Assembly: GCA_021158895.1 (NCBI GenBank)
Contig: JAGGSW010000029.1
Span: 1-7,613, forward strand
Length of the DNA stretch: 7,613 nucleotides
Direction of reading: 5' to 3'
From: Candidatus Odinarchaeota archaeon
GTDB lineage: Archaea > Asgardarchaeota > Baldrarchaeia > Baldrarchaeales > DXJG01
Shown here: piece after piece, positions 1 to 6,231 of the stretch
Layout: each line of letters begins with the position of its first letter
Position numbering within the stretch: the first letter of the stretch is position 1
Translations under genes and position numbers: made by a program
Notes under the pieces: model-generated
Told to the model about the DNA's origin: nothing
Database searches by the model: none
Seen by the model: only the letters and a program-made list of their open reading frames with translations

Positions 1-75
1 AGACTCTGATAACATTTCAACTGCATATATTGCTCCAACTATTTCCGAGAATTCAAATGCGAGATGTGGATTCAT
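1..75 (-). CDS. N-terminal 25 codons of an unidentified protein (cut by window edge)
   Basis: An open frame on the minus strand begins with ATG at 75-73 and stays open to base 1. It encodes a peptide starting MNPHLAFEFSEIVGAIYAVE. An in-frame TAA lies two codons upstream, so this ATG is the first possible start. A GGGAGAG stretch, an SD-like purine run, lies about 12-14 bases upstream, and a TTTATATA box lies on the same strand further up (167-160). The visible part is mixed hydrophobic and acidic with no signal peptide or recognisable motif, and I do not recognise the family. It would be transcribed divergently from tldD. The supporting signals are the start context and the promoter-like sequence, since 25 open codons alone would be weak evidence. 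Confidence 0.45.
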   Translation of the reverse strand, partial: MNPHLAFEFSEIVGAIYAVEMLSES

Positions 76-128
76 TATTTATCAACTCTCTCCCTCATCT
101 AAAAGGTAAAACATTAATCTAGTTCCCA

Positions 129-145
129 TTAAACTGTAAGTTTAA
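129..145. repeat. Perfect 7+7 palindrome, candidate operator
   Basis: TTAAACT (129-135) and AGTTTAA (139-145) are exact reverse complements separated by gta. The repeat lies about 20-30 bases downstream, on the minus strand, of the TTTATATA box at 167-160. That is where the transcription start for the divergent partial gene would be expected, a classic position for a repressor site. An RNA hairpin with a three-base loop is also possible. The operator role is inferred from position only. Confidence 0.35.
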
Positions 146-159
146 CTGCTTTTGCTACC

Positions 160-167
160 TATATAAA
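160..167 (-). promoter_or_regulatory. TATA-like box for the divergent minus-strand gene
   Basis: Read on the minus strand the sequence is TTTATATA, an excellent match to the archaeal TATA consensus. Transcription would start near 137-141, giving a leader of about 60 bases before the ATG at 75. Read on the plus strand the same element is TATATAAA and could instead serve a long-leader tldD transcript, so the direction is not certain. Confidence 0.35.
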
Positions 168-184
168 TTTATTTAAAAATGTCA

Positions 185-211
185 GGTTAAACTGGAGAGA
201 ACCAGATAACC
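185..211. repeat. Interrupted inverted repeat, 9 bp hairpin
   Basis: GGTTA (185-189) pairs with TAACC (207-211), and CTGG (192-195) pairs with CCAG (202-205). The loop is agagaa, and a small internal loop has AA on one side and A on the other. Nine Watson-Crick pairs in 27 bases stand out in AT-rich intergenic DNA. It has no following T tract, so a terminator is less likely than an operator or a leader structure of tldD. Confidence 0.35.
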
Positions 212-306
212 ATAAAGTTAGAAGTGAAAACTAAATTAATATTTATGCCATTTTTTACATAACTCAGATTATACTGTGTGAAATATTAGTAATTGAACAG
301 GATACT

Positions 307-312
307 GAGGGG
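307..312 (+). promoter_or_regulatory. Shine-Dalgarno sequence of tldD
   Basis: GAGGGG lies five bases before the ATG at 318. It favours this Met over the next in-frame Met four codons downstream. Confidence 0.6.
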
Positions 313-317
313 TTTTC

Positions 318-1769
318 ATGTTTGATTTAATGGAAAAAGCTGTTGAAAAAGGTTTACTACTGGGCGCAACCTACATTGATATAAGAATTGTTAAAAACGC
401 TTCCGAAGAAATTAAAATTAAAAACGGTGCTGTTGAAGAAGCCACTATTAAAACAGATTCTGGTTTCGGTGTAAGAGTATTAAAGAACGGTGCATGGGGG
501 TTTCATAGCAGTAACAAAATAGATAAACATACTCTTGATCAAGTTGTTGAAACTGCCGTTAAAATTGCAGAAGCAAGCGCTACACGTAGTAAAAAACCTG
601 TTAAATTAGCCCCGGTTAAAACTATTAAGGACAAATGGCGCACACCCTGGATTAAAGATCCTTTTGATGTTCCTTTTAAGGATAAGCTGGAACTTTTCTT
701 GGAAGCTGATGAAACAATAAGAGAACAAAGTGACTACGTTAAAGCTGGTATGGTTAGTTATGAGGCTCGGAAAATTCATAAGTGGTTTGTTAGTAGTGAA
801 GGGTCAAAAATTGAGGCTGAGATCGTTTTTTGCGGTGTTGGTGTTTCAGCATTAACCGCTAAAAATGGAGATGTTCAGAGGAGGAGTTTACCGACTAGTT
901 TCGGTGGAAACTATGTGAAAAGAGGATGGGAATATGTCGAATCATTAAATCTTGTTGAACTTGCCGAAAGAGTTGGTAAGGAGGCAACTATGCTACTTGA
1001 CGCCAAGTCTTGTCCATCTGGAAAAACAACGTTAATACTTGACTCCAGTCAGTTAGCTTTGCAAATTCATGAAAGTTGTGGTCATCCAAGTGAAGCAGAT
1101 AGAGTTTTGGGTACTGAAGCATCTTATGCAGGTACAAGTTTTTTAACTCCTGATAAGCTTGGAAAATTGAAGTATGGCTCGGAAATTGTAAATATCGTTA
1201 TGGATCCCTCACCAGAGAAATATCCAGAGGCTTTAGGTAGCTATAAATATGATGACGAAGGCGTACCAGTTAAAAGAACTTACATAGTTAAAGAAGGGGT
1301 TTTCACTGGTTATCAGCTTAGTAGGGAGACTGCCGTTGAACTTGGGTTTGAGGAAAGTAATGGTGCTATGAGAGCTGATAATTGGAATAGGATACCTCTC
1401 ATTAGGATGAGTTTAATTAGTTTGGAGCCAGGAGATTGGAGACCTGAAGAAATAATTGAGGATACCAAGGATGGTATTTATATGGATACAAATAGAAGTT
1501 GGTCTATTGACGATAAAAGATTAAACTTTCAGTTTGGCTGTGAACTTGCTTGGAAAATAGAGAAAGGCGAAAAGAAAGAACTTTTAAAGAACCCCGTTTA
1601 TCAAGGAATTACCCCAGAGTTCTGGGGTAACTGCGATGCTATTGGCAAAGATTTCTTCATTTGGGGTATTCCAAATTGTGGTAAGGGCGAACCTCAACAA
1701 ATAATGTGGGTTTCCCACGGTGCTTCTACTGCTAGGTTTAGAAACGTTATGGTTTTCAGTGGGAGGTGA
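318..1769 (+). CDS. tldD: TldD metalloprotease, metal-binding subunit
   Basis: This is the catalytic, metal-carrying subunit of the TldD/TldE heterodimeric protease. In bacteria that complex degrades or trims unfolded and modified peptides, for example maturing microcin B17; the archaeal substrate is unknown. The 483-residue product matches the usual length of about 480. The diagnostic HExxxH motif is visible as HESCGH at residues 251-256, followed by PSEAD. A C-terminal cysteine in IPNCGKGEP (Cys454) sits where the family's third zinc ligand lies, and SHGAST near 467-472 is typical of the C-terminal domain. Residues about 1-100 (GATYIDIRI, GVRVLKNGAWGF) form the N-terminal PmbA/TldD domain. 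There is no signal peptide, so it should be cytosolic. The gene is followed six bases later by tldE, whose SD overlaps this stop codon, implying translational coupling and balanced subunit synthesis. Confidence 0.95.
   Translation: MFDLMEKAVEKGLLLGATYIDIRIVKNASEEIKIKNGAVEEATIKTDSGFGVRVLKNGAWGFHSSNKIDKHTLDQVVETAVKIAEASATRSKKPVKLAPVKTIKDKWRTPWIKDPFDVPFKDKLELFLEADETIREQSDYVKAGMVSYEARKIHKWFVSSEGSKIEAEIVFCGVGVSALTAKNGDVQRRSLPTSFGGNYVKRGWEYVESLNLVELAERVGKEATMLLDAKSCPSGKTTLILDSSQLALQIHESCGHPSEADRVLGTEASYAGTSFLTPDKLGKLKYGSEIVNIVMDPSPEKYPEALGSYKYDDEGVPVKRTYIVKEGVFTGYQLSRETAVELGFEESNGAMRADNWNRIPLIRMSLISLEPGDWRPEEIIEDTKDGIYMDTNRSWSIDDKRLNFQFGCELAWKIEKGEKKELLKNPVYQGITPEFWGNCDAIGKDFFIWGIPNCGKGEPQQIMWVSHGASTARFRNVMVFSGR
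1762..1769 (+). promoter_or_regulatory. Shine-Dalgarno of tldE overlapping the tldD stop
   Basis: GGAGGTGA is a full match to the anti-SD core, and its last three bases are the TGA stop of tldD. The six-base spacer (1770-1775) leads to TTG at 1776 and fixes that rare start codon. Confidence 0.8.
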
Positions 1770-1775
1770 AAGAAG

Positions 1776-3158
1776 TTGAAAGAATTAGATGAAATTAAAA
1801 GTTGGATAATTGATACCGCTCAGACAGTTATTAAACATGTTATTGAAAACGGTGCTTGGCAGGCTGATGTTAGAATTGAATACGGTGAAAATTATCTTAC
1901 AAGGTTTGCGAATTCTCAAATTCATCAAAATGTTGGGGAAACATATACAAAAGCTTTCTTAAGGGTTTTTCTCCGCGACAAAAGGTTTGGGTGTGTTACA
2001 ATTATCAGTAGAGATATAGATGAGATTTTGAAAGCGGCTGATCAAGCCCTTAAAATAGCTAAAGCTTCTAAGCCAGATCTTTTCTTTAAAAGTCTTCCAG
2101 AACCTGATAGAATATTACCAACAGACAGAAAGATGTTTTTCGAGGAAATGATCAGACTTACTCCTTTTGATAGAGCTGAAGTTGTTGGCAAGGTGATAGA
2201 TGCCGCTCACGAAGCTGGTAAACACGTTAGTGCTGTTAACGGGGCTTTATCTACGGTTCTAAGGCTACAAGCCATTGCTAACAGTCTAGGCGTTAATGTT
2301 TTTCAAGCATATAGCTTTGCTTCTTTAAATGTGTTAGTTACCGCGAAGAATATGCAAAGTGAAGCTGAAGGTTTTGCTTACCGTGTTTCTGGAAATTTGA
2401 AAGAAATTAGTGCTGAAGAGGTTGGTTTTGAGGCTGGTGAAAGGGCTTCCAGCGGGCTTGATGCAAAGAAAATTGAGCCTGGAGATTATGAGGTTGTGTT
2501 TTTACCTTATGCAACAGCTACCTTAATGTTCCATTTGGCTATTGATACTTCTGCTAGATCGAAGGATCTTGGAGTGAGCAGTCTGATTAACAAAGAGAAC
2601 AAAAAAGTTTTACATGAGGATATAAGTGTTGTAGATGACCCTAGAAGCGAAAAGACACCTGTACCATTACTTTTTGATGGAGAAGGGGTGCCTAAAAGAA
2701 GATTGGTGTTGTTTGACCACGGAGTATTTAAAAATTTCGTTTATGATAGTTATTATGCTGGTAAAGAAGGAAAGAAAAGTACTGGTCATGCCAGTTTTTG
2801 GAGACATGCTTCACCATTTCCATCTAACTTGGTGTTTGAGCCTGGTAATTCTAAATTCGATGATTTAATAGAAGATACTAAAAATGGCATTTTGGTTTCA
2901 CGTTTACACTACAGTAACACCGTTGACCCTAGAAGAGGAATTATTACAGCCATGACTAGGGCGGGAACATTCAAAATAGAGAATGGAGAATTAAAATATT
3001 CTATTAAAAACATGAGATTTACAGATAGTTATCACAGAATTCTAAACTCATTAAGCATTTTGGGAAAAGATTTCAGAAGCATGGTTGTGAGAAGAGGATT
3101 TATAACGGCGCCATCAATTAAAGTAAATTCGGTGAAATTTGTGGGAACAACTGGGTGA
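1776..3158 (+). CDS. tldE: TldE/PmbA-type protease subunit, no metal motif
   Basis: This is the partner subunit of TldD. The 460 residues are the right length for the PmbA/TldE family. They share the TldD fold: an N-terminal domain with ADVRIEYGENYLTRFANSQI at about 29-48, and a C-terminal domain with LFDGEGVPKRRLVLFDHGVF around 299-318 and NTVDPRRGIITAMTRAGTF around 381-399. The HExxxH motif is absent. The region that should carry it reads LMFHLAIDTSARSKDLG (about 250-266), as known for TldE, whose role is to complete the active-site cavity rather than bind the metal. Translation starts at TTG, fixed by an exact SD six bases upstream that overlaps the tldD stop. It is cytosolic by lack of signal or membrane segments. 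No separate promoter is visible, so the gene is co-transcribed with tldD. Confidence 0.93.
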   Translation: MKELDEIKSWIIDTAQTVIKHVIENGAWQADVRIEYGENYLTRFANSQIHQNVGETYTKAFLRVFLRDKRFGCVTIISRDIDEILKAADQALKIAKASKPDLFFKSLPEPDRILPTDRKMFFEEMIRLTPFDRAEVVGKVIDAAHEAGKHVSAVNGALSTVLRLQAIANSLGVNVFQAYSFASLNVLVTAKNMQSEAEGFAYRVSGNLKEISAEEVGFEAGERASSGLDAKKIEPGDYEVVFLPYATATLMFHLAIDTSARSKDLGVSSLINKENKKVLHEDISVVDDPRSEKTPVPLLFDGEGVPKRRLVLFDHGVFKNFVYDSYYAGKEGKKSTGHASFWRHASPFPSNLVFEPGNSKFDDLIEDTKNGILVSRLHYSNTVDPRRGIITAMTRAGTFKIENGELKYSIKNMRFTDSYHRILNSLSILGKDFRSMVVRRGFITAPSIKVNSVKFVGTTG

Positions 3159-3187
3159 CATATCAATTTTCTCAATATTTTATATTG
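3159..3187 (+). terminator. Possible T-rich terminator after the tldD-tldE operon
   Basis: A run rich in T begins a few bases after the tldE stop (ATTTTCTC, then AATATTTTATATTG) without a hairpin. Archaeal intrinsic terminators are often simple T-rich tracts. The tract is interrupted, so support is weak. Confidence 0.25.
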
Positions 3188-3213
3188 TAACTAACCTAAC
3201 TATCAATTATCAA

Positions 3214-3220
3214 TTTATAA
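3214..3220 (+). promoter_or_regulatory. TATA-like box of the NMD3-like gene
   Basis: TTTATAA lies so that transcription would start near 3242-3246. That is just upstream of the GTG at 3248 (leaderless reading), or gives a leader of about 20 bases carrying GGAGGG before the CTG at 3266. Confidence 0.4.
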
Positions 3221-3247
3221 GGGATATTTTGTTGATAAATATTTTAG

Positions 3248-4015
3248 GTGCGTGGAGGGATATCTCTGGGTCGTGAGCGGTTTTGTATTGAGTGTGGTAG
3301 AACTGAACGTGAGGTTAAGCTTACTAGTAAGATGCTTTGTGTAGATTGTTTTTTACGTAAATATCCTCTCTATGAAATTAAAAATAGAAGAATAAAGGTT
3401 AAATTGTGTCCTATATGTCATTCTTACGCTGTTAGACGTAATTTTGCCCGTGGTAGAGGTCTAAGTTTTAGTGAAGTCATTAGAATTCTTGTTGAGGACT
3501 CTGTAAATAAAATGGTTAAGCTTCCATTCTACTCAAGGCTTACTATAGTGGATTTTAAGGCTCCTGAAAACTTTGTGAAAAATCGTTTCTTGATTCCCGT
3601 TGTTGTCGAAACGAAGCATGTGGAGGAAGATGTAGCTGAAAGTTTTACTTTAGAGATTGAAGTTTACGCTGAGAAATGTCCTTTATGTAAAAGGAAGGAA
3701 AAGGGTGTTTCTGAGGCTATTATTCAAATTAGAAAAGAAAGAGGGAAATTAAGTTACGAGGAAAGGGAGAAAATTATTGATCTTTTGAGAGAGTTAGCTG
3801 AAAAAAGTAGGGATCCTAAAGCTTACATCGCTAACGTAGAAGCCACTGGTGGTGGAGTGGATGTTTGGATAGGTAGTTTAAAGTTTGCTGAAATGGCTGC
3901 CAGAGTGTTAAGAAAGCGATTTAACGGGTCAATGAAAATATTTAGAACTTTTGGTGGATTAAACAAAAGCGGGAAACATGTACTTACAGCTTCCATTTTG
4001 ATTAAAATCCCCTAA
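3248..4015 (+). CDS. NMD3-like zinc protein, ribosome biogenesis
   Basis: The product resembles the archaeal members of the NMD3 family. The eukaryotic protein is the export adaptor of the large ribosomal subunit; the archaeal homologues presumably bind the 50S subunit late in assembly. With the GTG start the protein has 255 residues. Four CxxC pairs are visible: Cys13/16 (FCIECGR) with Cys31/34 (CVDC), and Cys54/57 (CPIC) with Cys144/147 (CPLC), consistent with two zinc sites in the N-terminal NMD3 domain. The C-terminal part (about 190-255: YIANVEATGGGVDVWIGS, FAEMAARVLRKRF) fits the family's later domain. The start is uncertain. GTG at 3248 has no SD but could be leaderless. CTG at 3266 has an ideally spaced GGAGGG and would give a product starting close to the first CxxC, as many homologues do. 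The gene has its own promoter and converges on the next gene with a 36-base gap. Confidence 0.85.
   Translation: MRGGISLGRERFCIECGRTEREVKLTSKMLCVDCFLRKYPLYEIKNRRIKVKLCPICHSYAVRRNFARGRGLSFSEVIRILVEDSVNKMVKLPFYSRLTIVDFKAPENFVKNRFLIPVVVETKHVEEDVAESFTLEIEVYAEKCPLCKRKEKGVSEAIIQIRKERGKLSYEEREKIIDLLRELAEKSRDPKAYIANVEATGGGVDVWIGSLKFAEMAARVLRKRFNGSMKIFRTFGGLNKSGKHVLTASILIKIP
3254..3259 (+). promoter_or_regulatory. Strong SD inside the 5' end of the NMD3-like ORF
   Basis: GGAGGG is followed by a six-base spacer (ATATCT) and then CTG at 3266, in frame with the NMD3-like protein. No ATG, GTG or TTG in that frame lies at a usable distance. The GTG at 3273 is out of frame. Confidence 0.5.
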
Positions 4016-4031
4016 ACCTCTCTTCGTTTAG
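4012..4031 (+). terminator. Small hairpin at the end of the NMD3-like gene
   Basis: CTAAAC (4012-4017), overlapping the TAA stop, is complementary to GTTTAG (4026-4031) around an eight-base loop. It lies in the 36-base gap between two convergent genes and is not directly followed by a T run. A T-rich stretch on the same strand (about 4099-4120), inside the 3' end of the convergent gene, is the more likely termination signal for the NMD3-like transcript. Confidence 0.2.
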
Positions 4032-4051
4032 AGATATCAGGTTAGTGTCCA

Positions 4052-4861
4052 CTAATAGCAGAAATCAACCTTAATATTATACTTCTTTGCGATATCAATT
4101 ATTTTGTTTTTTAGTTTTTCAAAGTAATCGGACTTTGAAAATAAAATTTCCTCATATTTTTTAAGGAGACTCGGATAGTTTTCCTGGAGTGTTTCCTTTA
4201 TGCTTTTCCAGTTTCCATACTTTATGTTTAATCTATCTACCATTACACTACTGCATCCGACTTCTTTAAGCTTCAAAATAAGGTCTTCAATGGTTTCATC
4301 GGATAGGAAGGGTAGTAGTGGTCCAATAAAACCATATGTGGGTACGTTTTCTTGATGTAGTTCCCAGAGTGCTTCTAATCTGTCTTTGATTGGAGAGGCT
4401 TTTGGCTCAAACTTTTCTCTAATAGAATCGTCCAAAGTAACTATTGTAAAACCGACTTCGCAGTACTTCAGTTTTTTAAGTAGGTCTATGTCTCTAGTTA
4501 CGAGGGAGGACTTTGTTAATATTATAACTGGGAATTTTCTACGCGTTAAAACCTCCAATATTTTTCTTGTAATTTCATATCTTCTTTCGAGGGGTTGATA
4601 GGCGTCGGTTACACTACTTATTAATATTGGGCCGGGTCTTGATTTTTTAGTTTCTTTAGCGAGAACTGTAGGCGCATTAATTTTTATGTCTACAAACTCT
4701 CCCCATCTGTCTTTTTCATGACCTGTATATTTTTTCATAAACCGTGCATAGCAGTAAGCACAGCCGTGACCACATCCAACGTAGGGATTAACTGCATATG
4801 TTACACCATAGATTCTGCTCTTACTAAGGATGGATTTCACAGCTATTTCTCTGATCTTCAA
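4052..4861 (-). CDS. SPL/COG1533-family radical SAM protein
   Basis: This is a radical SAM enzyme of the spore photoproduct lyase (SplB) superfamily, of unknown substrate in archaea. The 269-residue product carries the cluster motif CxxxCxxC at Cys30, Cys34 and Cys37 (NPYVGCGHGCAYCYARF), which binds the [4Fe-4S] that cleaves SAM. Then follow the family strands DIKINAPTVL (58-67) and ILISSVTDAYQPLERRYE (79-96), and a barrel continuing through PVIILTKSSLVTRD, VGFTIVTLDD and FIGPLLPFLSDE. The position where true SPL has its hydrogen-donor cysteine, some 43 residues after the third cluster Cys, is here in ISSVTD with no Cys. It is therefore unlikely to be a genuine spore photoproduct lyase, and "DNA repair photolyase" should not be carried over. 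Start is TTG, set by AGGAG seven bases upstream. A TATA-like ATATTTATTAA (4921-4911) precedes it, so it is probably monocistronic. Confidence 0.88.
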   Translation of the reverse strand: MKIREIAVKSILSKSRIYGVTYAVNPYVGCGHGCAYCYARFMKKYTGHEKDRWGEFVDIKINAPTVLAKETKKSRPGPILISSVTDAYQPLERRYEITRKILEVLTRRKFPVIILTKSSLVTRDIDLLKKLKYCEVGFTIVTLDDSIREKFEPKASPIKDRLEALWELHQENVPTYGFIGPLLPFLSDETIEDLILKLKEVGCSSVMVDRLNIKYGNWKSIKETLQENYPSLLKKYEEILFSKSDYFEKLKNKIIDIAKKYNIKVDFCY

Positions 4862-4868
4862 GAATATT

Positions 4869-4873
4869 CTCCT
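4869..4873 (-). promoter_or_regulatory. Shine-Dalgarno fixing the TTG start of the SPL-like gene
   Basis: Read on the minus strand the sequence is AGGAG, with seven bases to the TTG at 4861-4859. No ATG or GTG competes nearby in frame. Confidence 0.6.
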
Positions 4874-4910
4874 ACTTTTAATGTTTTAACAATAAGCTAC
4901 AAAATTGAAA

Positions 4911-4921
4911 TTAATAAATAT
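4911..4921 (-). promoter_or_regulatory. TATA-like box of the SPL-like gene
   Basis: ATATTTATTAA on the minus strand would place transcription start near 4888-4892 and give a leader of about 28 bases containing the AGGAG. The match to the TATA consensus is moderate. Confidence 0.3.
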
Positions 4922-4983
4922 CTTGATATGCTGTCTAAGAAGAATGTAAAGCATATTTGGATAGATTTGGTAGTGGAATGCTG

Positions 4984-4998
4984 AAAAGAAATAAAAGA
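4984..4998 (-). terminator. T-rich terminator downstream of the FrhB-like gene
   Basis: On the minus strand this reads TTCTTTTATTTCTTTT, starting about 27 bases after the FrhB-like stop codon and lying between that gene and the promoter of the SPL-like gene. A T tract without a stem is a typical archaeal terminator, and its position suggests the two minus-strand genes are separate transcription units. Confidence 0.4.
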
Positions 4999-5024
4999 AC
5001 GATATTGGATAGGAATCACAGAAT

Positions 5025-6125
5025 TTAAGTTTTTAGCTTTTCGATCTGTTTTGCTTTTGCTTTGGAAAGTTTATGAACTAGTTTGATTCCGGGTTCTACG
5101 TCCTTTAGATCTTTTATTTCTAGGTAATCTTTTTTGATAGCTGTATTTAATAGTTCTTCACCTTTATCGGTTCTTACGAGAACTGTGGACCAACCTGCTG
5201 GGGAACCTATGGAGCCAACTGATATATCGGCGAATTCCGCTGTCAGATCTGGGCATGTATGGCACGAGCCTAAGGTGTAGTCTTTTGTTTCTGATACTGG
5301 AACCTCTAGTACAAGTTCTTTACCTTTGTATGCAAGGAACTTACCTTTTTTAATGTCGAACTTGGTTATTTCTGCAAGGTTTAATCCCTTTTCCTCTTTA
5401 ATGTATTTTAGGAAAAGTTTCTCATAGGGGTAGTTCTCCATACAGAAGAGCCCTATCACATATTTTACTTTTTCAGCGTATCTTGTAGCTGCTCCCGGGA
5501 AGAATTGCATTCTTCTAACGCCGTAAACTTGACATGGAACTCCTACAACGGCTATTCTGTTTAGAGAGCGTCCCCAGTGAGCTTGCCCTAGAAGTGAAAT
5601 ATTCGGCGAAGCTGCATACTTTGTTCCAGCAGTGTTAACAATTTCATCTGGTGTAGTGGCAATCTTGGGTATGGGTTTCCAAGGTTCTTTATCGCTCATT
5701 GCAGAAACTATTGCAGAATCTATGAGACCTTCCTCAAGCGCCGCGAAAAGCAAGGTTGTTACTACTCCTCCATCTTGACCCCTATCTTTTATCGTTCCAA
5801 TTTTTGTTTTTGCTGCATATGAAGCCTTAAATATGCCGCTTGACTCATCTTCATTTCTAGTCCTTCCGAAGATAGCTAGTTCCATTTCTTTGCGATTTGT
5901 TAAAGCTTCAACTGTCTGGGGGCAACCTGAGTAACATGCGCCACATGCATAACATGGTCCTACGAGTTTTGGAACCCCGTTAACAATGTCAATTGCCTGT
6001 AAAGGACAGGAGGCGACGCATGTTCCGCAAAGACAACATCTATCTGCTTTTATCACATTTCTTGTAAGAAGTCCAAATGAAACGGGGTATTTCATTTTTT
6101 GAAAAGATTCAAATACGGTGCTCAT
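5025..6125 (-). CDS. FrhB-like coenzyme F420 hydrogenase/dehydrogenase beta-subunit family protein
   Basis: This is an iron-sulfur flavoprotein of the FrhB/FdhB family, whose members pass electrons between F420 (or another carrier) and Fe-S partners. Residue numbers count from the Met at 6134. An N-terminal 2x[4Fe-4S] ferredoxin domain has CxxCxxCxxxCP twice, at Cys33/36/39/43 and Cys61/64/67/71. The FrhB N-domain follows (DGGVVTTLLFAALEEGLID, about 121-139; AGTKYAASPNISLL, 169-182). The C-domain carries VGVPCQ (Cys201), GLFCMEN (Cys231) and SCHTCPD (Cys291/294) with FADISVGSIG, the family's cluster-binding cysteines. The tail is lysine-rich. I prefer the second Met (6125) because GGAGG is nine bases upstream of it but abuts the ATG at 6134; the difference is three residues. 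No hydrogenase, formate dehydrogenase or F420-dependent partner subunit is adjacent. It lies head to head with a PflA-like radical SAM gene. F420 as the carrier is inferred from the family only. Confidence 0.9.
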   Translation of the reverse strand: MSTVFESFQKMKYPVSFGLLTRNVIKADRCCLCGTCVASCPLQAIDIVNGVPKLVGPCYACGACYSGCPQTVEALTNRKEMELAIFGRTRNEDESSGIFKASYAAKTKIGTIKDRGQDGGVVTTLLFAALEEGLIDSAIVSAMSDKEPWKPIPKIATTPDEIVNTAGTKYAASPNISLLGQAHWGRSLNRIAVVGVPCQVYGVRRMQFFPGAATRYAEKVKYVIGLFCMENYPYEKLFLKYIKEEKGLNLAEITKFDIKKGKFLAYKGKELVLEVPVSETKDYTLGSCHTCPDLTAEFADISVGSIGSPAGWSTVLVRTDKGEELLNTAIKKDYLEIKDLKDVEPGIKLVHKLSKAKAKQIEKLKT

Positions 6126-6134
6126 GCCTTGCAT

Positions 6135-6139
6135 CCTCC
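6135..6139 (-). promoter_or_regulatory. Shine-Dalgarno of the FrhB-like gene, decides the start
   Basis: On the minus strand GGAGG runs directly into the ATG at 6134-6132 with no spacer. It is nine bases from the ATG at 6125-6123, a workable distance, so the downstream Met is the likelier start. Confidence 0.6.
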
Positions 6140-6231
6140 ATCAATCTGTTGTTGAATGTTATGCTTCCATCTTTAAAACATTAGCGGAAGACATATTTTC
6201 ATAATTTTATTTAAATTTAGCTTGAGAAGCT
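6140..6231. promoter_or_regulatory. Divergent promoter region between FrhB-like and PflA-like genes
   Basis: For the plus-strand gene, TTTATTTAAA (6207-6216) places the transcription start close to the ATG at 6232, so that mRNA may be leaderless. For the minus-strand gene, TTTTAAAG (6179-6172) would give a leader of about 25 bases with the GGAGG. Two inverted repeats lie here: CTTCC/GGAAG (6164-6168 and 6186-6190), which brackets the minus-strand TATA candidate, and AGCTTgagAAGCT (6219-6231), which ends at the plus-strand ATG. Both could be operators; this is from layout only. Confidence 0.4.

Larger units (their letters stand above)
76..317. other. Divergent intergenic region with two inverted repeats and TATA-like boxes
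   Basis: This 242-base AT-rich stretch separates the minus-strand partial gene from tldD. It contains a perfect inverted repeat at 129-145, a hairpin-forming inverted repeat at 185-211 and a TATATAAA box at 160-167. More TATA-like sequence lies nearer tldD, around 236-247 and 268-275. The octamer TTAAACTG occurs in both inverted repeats (129-136 and 187-194). I see no convincing ORF or structured RNA beyond the hairpin. Confidence 0.6.

Noticed and set aside
2635..2868. Plus-strand 77-codon ORF inside tldE
   Set aside because: It is an alternative frame of a clear TldE coding region, with no SD and no recognisable motif.
3188..3198. 11-base repeat TAACTAACCTA also present at 7264-7274, after tldE and after the PflA-like gene
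   Set aside because: Exact 11-mers are expected by chance a few times in a window this size, more so in AT-rich sequence. Neither copy has extended similarity.
3202..3215. Tandem ATCAATT repeat, with a further copy at 3162-3168
   Set aside because: It is short low-complexity AT-rich sequence between genes, with no array structure.
4386..4598. Plus-strand 70-codon ORF opposite the SPL-like gene
   Set aside because: It is antisense to a well-supported radical SAM gene, without an SD or family resemblance.
4861..4870. Perfect 10-base palindrome AGAATATTCT at the SPL-like start codon
   Set aside because: Short AT-rich palindromes are common by chance. It is explained by the start codon and SD spacer.
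4718..4984. Plus-strand 88-codon ORF overlapping the 5' end and upstream region of the SPL-like gene
   Set aside because: Most of it is antisense to the conserved N-terminus with the cluster motif. Its non-overlapping tail, including an 18-codon ATG frame at 4928-4984, has no SD and no motif.
6132..6134. Met at 6134 as the start of the FrhB-like protein
   Set aside because: The GGAGG lies directly against it with no spacer, whereas the Met at 6125 is nine bases away. It adds only three residues outside the conserved domain.
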